The translations under genes were made by a program, and so were the position numbers. Source: Diadema setosum (Eukaryota; Echinodermata; Echinoidea; Diadematoida; Diadematidae). Taken from it: DNA of 64,000 nt. Positions 60,088 through 64,000 of this stretch are shown here, piece by piece. The stretch covers positions 806,001-870,000 of the forward strand of contig NC_092703.1 of NCBI RefSeq assembly GCF_964275005.1, in the 5' to 3' direction. Numbering within the stretch: the first letter of the stretch is position 1; the number at the start of each line of letters is the position of its first letter. The notes under the pieces were generated by a model that saw only the letters and a program-made list of their open reading frames with translations, ran no database searches and was not told the origin of the DNA.

Positions 60088-60974
60088 TAGAAATGTCGCT
60101 ACAGCGACTGGTTATACCCCCGCAAAACAACATTTCATAAGCTTTGGTCAAAACAACATTTCATAAGCTTTGGTCAAAAAACTGAGGAAGTAGTTAAATC
60201 CGCAAGATCTTTCCTTGATCTTCTGCCATTAATATGCCGTTACCATGGCAACGTACTTTCGGGTACTGTCGAAAAATGCGTCTTGCACATCTACAACCAA
60301 AGGCACACATCTGTACCAAGTTTCATGGAAATTGGGCAAAAACTGAGGAAGTAGTTTGCAACACAAAATTTTCCATCATTTTGGCTCATAATATGTGAGC
60401 TGTTACCATGGCAACATACTTTTTGTCACTGTCAAGAAATGTGTCATGCTGACCTATATCCTAAGACAAACATTCAATATGAATTCCATGAGAATTGGAA
60501 GAACACTGATGAAGCAGTTTTGCCATGAAGCATTTTGCCCTACATTTTACCAATAACATGCCGTTACCATGGCAACGCACTTTTTGCCACTGCGGAAATA
60601 TGTGTCTTGCACATTAACATATTCAGATGAACATCTGTACCTAATTTCATAAAAATTGATCAAAAACTGTGGGAGGAGTTCGCGACGCAAGATTTGTACC
60701 CATTTTTGCCCATAATATGCCGTTACCATGGCAACGTACTTTTGGGTACTGTCAAAAAATACGTCTTGCACATCTACAACCCAAGGCACACATCTGTGCC
60801 AAGTTTTATGGGAATCGGTTGAAAACTGAGGAAGTAGTTCGCGACGCAAGATTTGCAACGGACCGACCGCCCGACCGCCCGACCGCCCGACCGACCGACC
60901 GCCCGACCGACCGACCGCCCGACCGTCCGCTGATTCCTATATACCCCCTTCAAACTTCGTTTGGCGGGGGTATA
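60088..60974 (+). mobile_element. Repeat with four ~160-bp CCATGGCAAC units and a CCGA run
   Basis: Starts AGAAATGTCGCTACAGCGAC, similar to the elements at 25.2, 28.5 and 33.3 kb, but continues TGGTTATACCCCCGC and ends TTTGGCGGGGGTATAA (inverse of that block). Four sub-units carry GCCGTTACCATGGCAACG and ACTGAGGAAGTAGTT. A (CCGACCGC)n run at about 60861-60929 precedes the end. Confidence 0.72.
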
Positions 60975-61018
60975 ATTACATTAATTGCACAACTGTTGTA
61001 ATATTTCACTAATCTTGC

Positions 61019-61024
61019 TTTATT
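61019..61024 (-). terminator. Possible polyadenylation signal of the 61.5-kb gene
   Basis: AATAAA on the minus strand, about 515 nt beyond the stop codon at 61539. It is the first clear AATAAA seen downstream. Confidence 0.3.
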
Positions 61025-61538
61025 CCCAAATACTAGGAATCTGGATGTATTCTTTTCTTCACGCAAAAATATTCCAACTTTAAATCTCATGAATCATTTC
61101 ATGGCATGTCATACAGGCAAACCTTATTTCATGTGTTTGCCATGATACAACCTGATTGTGAAAACAAGGAAGCATACAAGAATTGCATCACTTTAGAGTA
61201 ATGGGATAATCCAATGTGACATGATGTGAATCATGTATTTAGAATGATAGAATTATACACATCATTATCGTACATTTCAACAATGTAAAATCAATATAGA
61301 ACATTCTGTGAAATCAAGAACAACACAGATTAGACTAGTAGAGTAGGTTGTTGTTGTTTTTTTCCACTTGCTACAGGAAAAATTATCTTTCCCGCAAACG
61401 GGAAACACATATTAAGTGTATGCCCCTTGTCTTTTTCAGAAGTACTCTGTATAAGATGGAAGAGATTCCCCGAGTAAGGTGAATCTCGGAGATTGGTGAT
61501 TCACACTGCAATGATCCCATGACACCTAGGGTTGGCCT

Positions 61539-64000
61539 CTAACATGAGGTCATGGGGACATGTAGGAGAGACTCTGATAACTCATTCTCACTGTCGCTGT
61601 CAAACCATCCAAAGTTTTCTTCTTTCTGGCCACTGCTCAGCTCACGCCCCAAGCTTTCCTCAGTCTGCTCACCACCATTTTCCTGTGCCGGGTTGGGGCT
61701 TGAGTCATAGAGAGGAGAGATCCTGGATCTCTCTCTGTGCCTCTTCTTCCTCGAAAGCCTCAACAAGTGGGCCTTCATTTGCTGAAGAGCCAACAACTTC
61801 TTTCTCCACTCATTATTATCATCCTCTAGTGCCGGCCAAGGGTTGAAAGTGCCAGGACTCTGGGCTGAACTGCAGGTAGGCTTCTGCACACTTCTCCCTC
61901 TGGAAAAGCTGGATGTGGTGTTGGGCTTCGGTTCTACATGCAAACATTGGATAGCTTGCTGAGCACCATTCTCCTGCATCGGTCCAGGGGCTGGCTTCAT
62001 GGACCCTTGAGGTCCATGGACCCTTGAGGTCTGTTTCGAATGCATGCTCCATTCCGCACGCACATCATTGTCTCCTCCTATCAAGCCAGGGTTAGGATTA
62101 CCAGAAGTTGAGCTCCAGGTTTTCTGAACATTTTTCTCCCTGAGTGGCTTGCCTGGAGGGTTTGACGCTGGGTCCTCCAACAAACCCCTCTTTGCTCGAT
62201 GAGCATTAATCTCTGGTGCAGGTTCTGGGTCAGTGGTGGCTTGATGTGCAGAGTTTTGACGTCTCTTCCTTGATAGCCTGGTTCTTCTGCCTGGGACTAC
62301 AATTAAAGAAGGAAAAATAAAAGTATCTACTGCACTTGTCTTTGTCCACGATGACGCCTAAACATTCAGTTTTCCAAATATCTGGAGTGTCCCAGTTCTT
62401 ACTGTCAAACACAAACCATCAATGAGTTGCCTTTGTAGTGCAGTTGTAGCAATGATTACAAGCCTACTGCCTTTCCTCCAAAATGTCATTTTCCCTGTAC
62501 AATGTGCCTGAGAGACATGGCACATTGTAGTCTGCACAAAAATATTTCTGAATCTCTCCCATGTATTCTGACGCTTGTAAGTTTTCATCAAACAAAGAAA
62601 CCACTCAAAAGGATAACTGTTGTATAAGGAAAGACATTTAAACCTGTCGGTGATGGACAGTCTTCTGGTATGAAAATATTTTCACTACATCTGAACAGAT
62701 TTCAATATGATGCATCATGCGTTACCCCGGGGTACCGTAGTACCCCGGGTAACTGCGTTGTGAAGCGCCACCTCACGTCCACTCGATTACAGCCAGAGAA
62801 AAATGCATGCACTGTGTGTGCGTGTACATAGCATTCCCATGCCACTGTATGTTATACTATGCGTGCATGGAAGCTGCGATACCACTAGCGTGTGCTTTAG
62901 TGCAGTGCAGTGCAGTGCAGTGGCTAGCGCGCGCTAGCTCCAGCACCAAAATAATTTCCTCTTTTTGGCACCCAGGGTACAACCTTTTAAAAAAAATAAG
63001 TAATTCAACAAAATGGCTGATTTTTATTTGGTACCCCGGGGATACCATTTATGTCATCATATGATGAAATACAACAAATACCAGATCAGTGAGACCTTCC
63101 ATGAATTAAAGAAATGACAGAGTTTAGATCATTGAAGTATGAGTAAACTTTCCAACATGGAGTTCCCAAGCCAATGCATTTGCATAAAACCATGGTTATA
63201 CATCCAGTAACTGGGTTGTTGTGTGCTGGCACCCTATAATATTTTTCGTTTTGAAGTGTTCAGCAAAAGTAATTTTCACATACAACTACTGTAAAAGTGG
63301 AAATTTTTGTGGTGTAAAAATTGTCACGTATTTCGCGTAACCAGAAGCTAGCGTGAAAGTAAAAGCAGGCGAATATTTTTGAATGTCATATGTTCCAGTA
63401 GTTAATGTCCTGATTAGATGGAATTAAAAATATGTGAAATACATCTTACCCAGCTGAGCGCAAGAAATTACTCACGCAAAAATGCACACTTTTACAGTAC
63501 AAATTGTAGTTGTAAGTGTATATACATCCATTATCCTCAAAATCACTTCGATCAATCACTATAATAATGATTACTATTATCATTATTATCATTATCATTA
63601 TTACCATTACTATCATTATTATTATTATCATTACTATTATTATTATTATTACTACTACTACTACTACTACTACTATTATCATTATTATTATCATAGGGTC
63701 ATCAAATCTGTTTTCACTCTATGTTTGTTTGTTTTTTCTACAGCATTTGAGCAGATTGTTGATATGAGTAGGACCCTCAAAACATGAGCAAGGAACAAAC
63801 ACTATACTCTGGAAGAAGAAGCACAAAGGATTAACTTACCACCTGGTTTCTTGTCTGGAGCTTGGTCCAGTGAGGTGGGAGTCACTAGGGGTGGTGCAGG
63901 ACCTTTCCCTGAAGACATGGGTGATGTTGTCAGACTACCAGGTTTGTCTTCTGGAGCTCCTGGAGCAATCACAGAAGAAGAGGAAGATGGTGCACATGGT
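61539..64000 (-). CDS. Unrecognised basic, serine/proline-rich protein (3' part, gene runs off the window)
   Basis: Two coding exons are visible on the minus strand, 63840 to beyond 64000 and 61539-62296. They are separated by a GT-AG intron and joined in frame (KKPG|V|PGRR). The visible part is about 306 residues, with no start codon. It is proline- and serine-rich with two similar basic stretches, RTRLSRKRRQ and LLRLSRKKRH, which look like nuclear localisation signals. Each is followed by a P-E-P-A-P or P-N-P-A-Q-E-N-G type segment. Another repeated pair is NPGLIGGDNDVRAEW and NPWPALEDDNNEWRKK. It ends in an acidic stretch (GWFDSDSENELSESLL). I do not recognise the family; nuclear localisation is inferred only from the basic clusters. 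A trinucleotide microsatellite lies in the intron. Confidence 0.6.
63560..63694. repeat. (ATT/ATC/ACT)n trinucleotide microsatellite
   Basis: About 45 trinucleotides of ATT, ATC and ACT. It lies in the intron of the 61.5-kb gene. Reading frames over it are all I, Y, H, T or V and are not genes. Confidence 0.95.

Noticed and set aside
63446..63787. Reading frames made of I, V, T, Y and H over the trinucleotide repeat
   Set aside because: Low-complexity translation of a microsatellite lying in an intron.
1..64000. CRISPR arrays, operons, ribosome binding sites, integrated viral genes, LTR retroelements
   Set aside because: Gene structure is spliced and eukaryotic. No reverse-transcriptase, capsid or integrase frames were seen, and no spacer-repeat arrays.

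Overview
The window is animal nuclear DNA. It has GT-AG introns, five spliced protein-coding genes, tRNA-derived SINEs, and a very dense population of short non-autonomous DNA transposons and foldback repeats. No reverse-transcriptase, integrase or transposase reading frame of useful length is visible. The AT-rich composition, SINE, miniature-element load and gene content suggest a marine invertebrate, probably a deuterostome and perhaps an echinoderm. That placement is an inference from repeat style and protein character, not a demonstrated one.

Layout. 1-15 kb is gene-free repeat DNA: one copy of a ~2-4 kb dispersed repeat, inverted-repeat clusters, nested terminal-inverted-repeat (TIR) elements, a SINE, a 3.65 kb inverted array of ATGGCG-rich units, and a tandem pair of tRNA-like units. 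15.5-27.4 kb holds two tandem minus-strand paralogues for single-pass immunoglobulin-superfamily (IgSF) membrane proteins, separated by the second copy of the dispersed repeat. 28.5-36.8 kb is again repeats, dominated by elements carrying many TGACCTTTGACC motifs. 37.5-50.3 kb holds a divergent pair: a five-exon Mis18 centromere-licensing gene on the minus strand and a three-exon MTRES1 mitochondrial RNA-binding gene on the plus strand, with starts about 630 bp apart. 50.3-61.5 kb is intergenic, with a piggyBac-like miniature element, Tigger-like miniature elements and other repeats. 61.5-64 kb contains the last two visible exons of an unrecognised minus-strand gene that runs off the window.

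How the genes relate. The IgSF pair share the same exon plan, intron position and intron phase, and nearly the same ectodomain design, so they arose by tandem duplication. Their cytoplasmic tails differ sharply. The downstream copy (15.5-19.1 kb) has amplified a single 39-residue tyrosine-containing module into twelve tandem copies and then lost the rest of the ancestral tail by a frameshift; the decayed remainder still lies just after its stop codon. The upstream copy (23.3-27.4 kb) keeps one module and a long proline-rich tail. This is the most unusual biology in the window and is compatible with a phosphotyrosine signalling receptor whose docking sites have been multiplied. Mis18 and MTRES1 act in unrelated processes (CENP-A deposition; mitochondrial transcription and translation) and are probably linked only through a shared promoter region.
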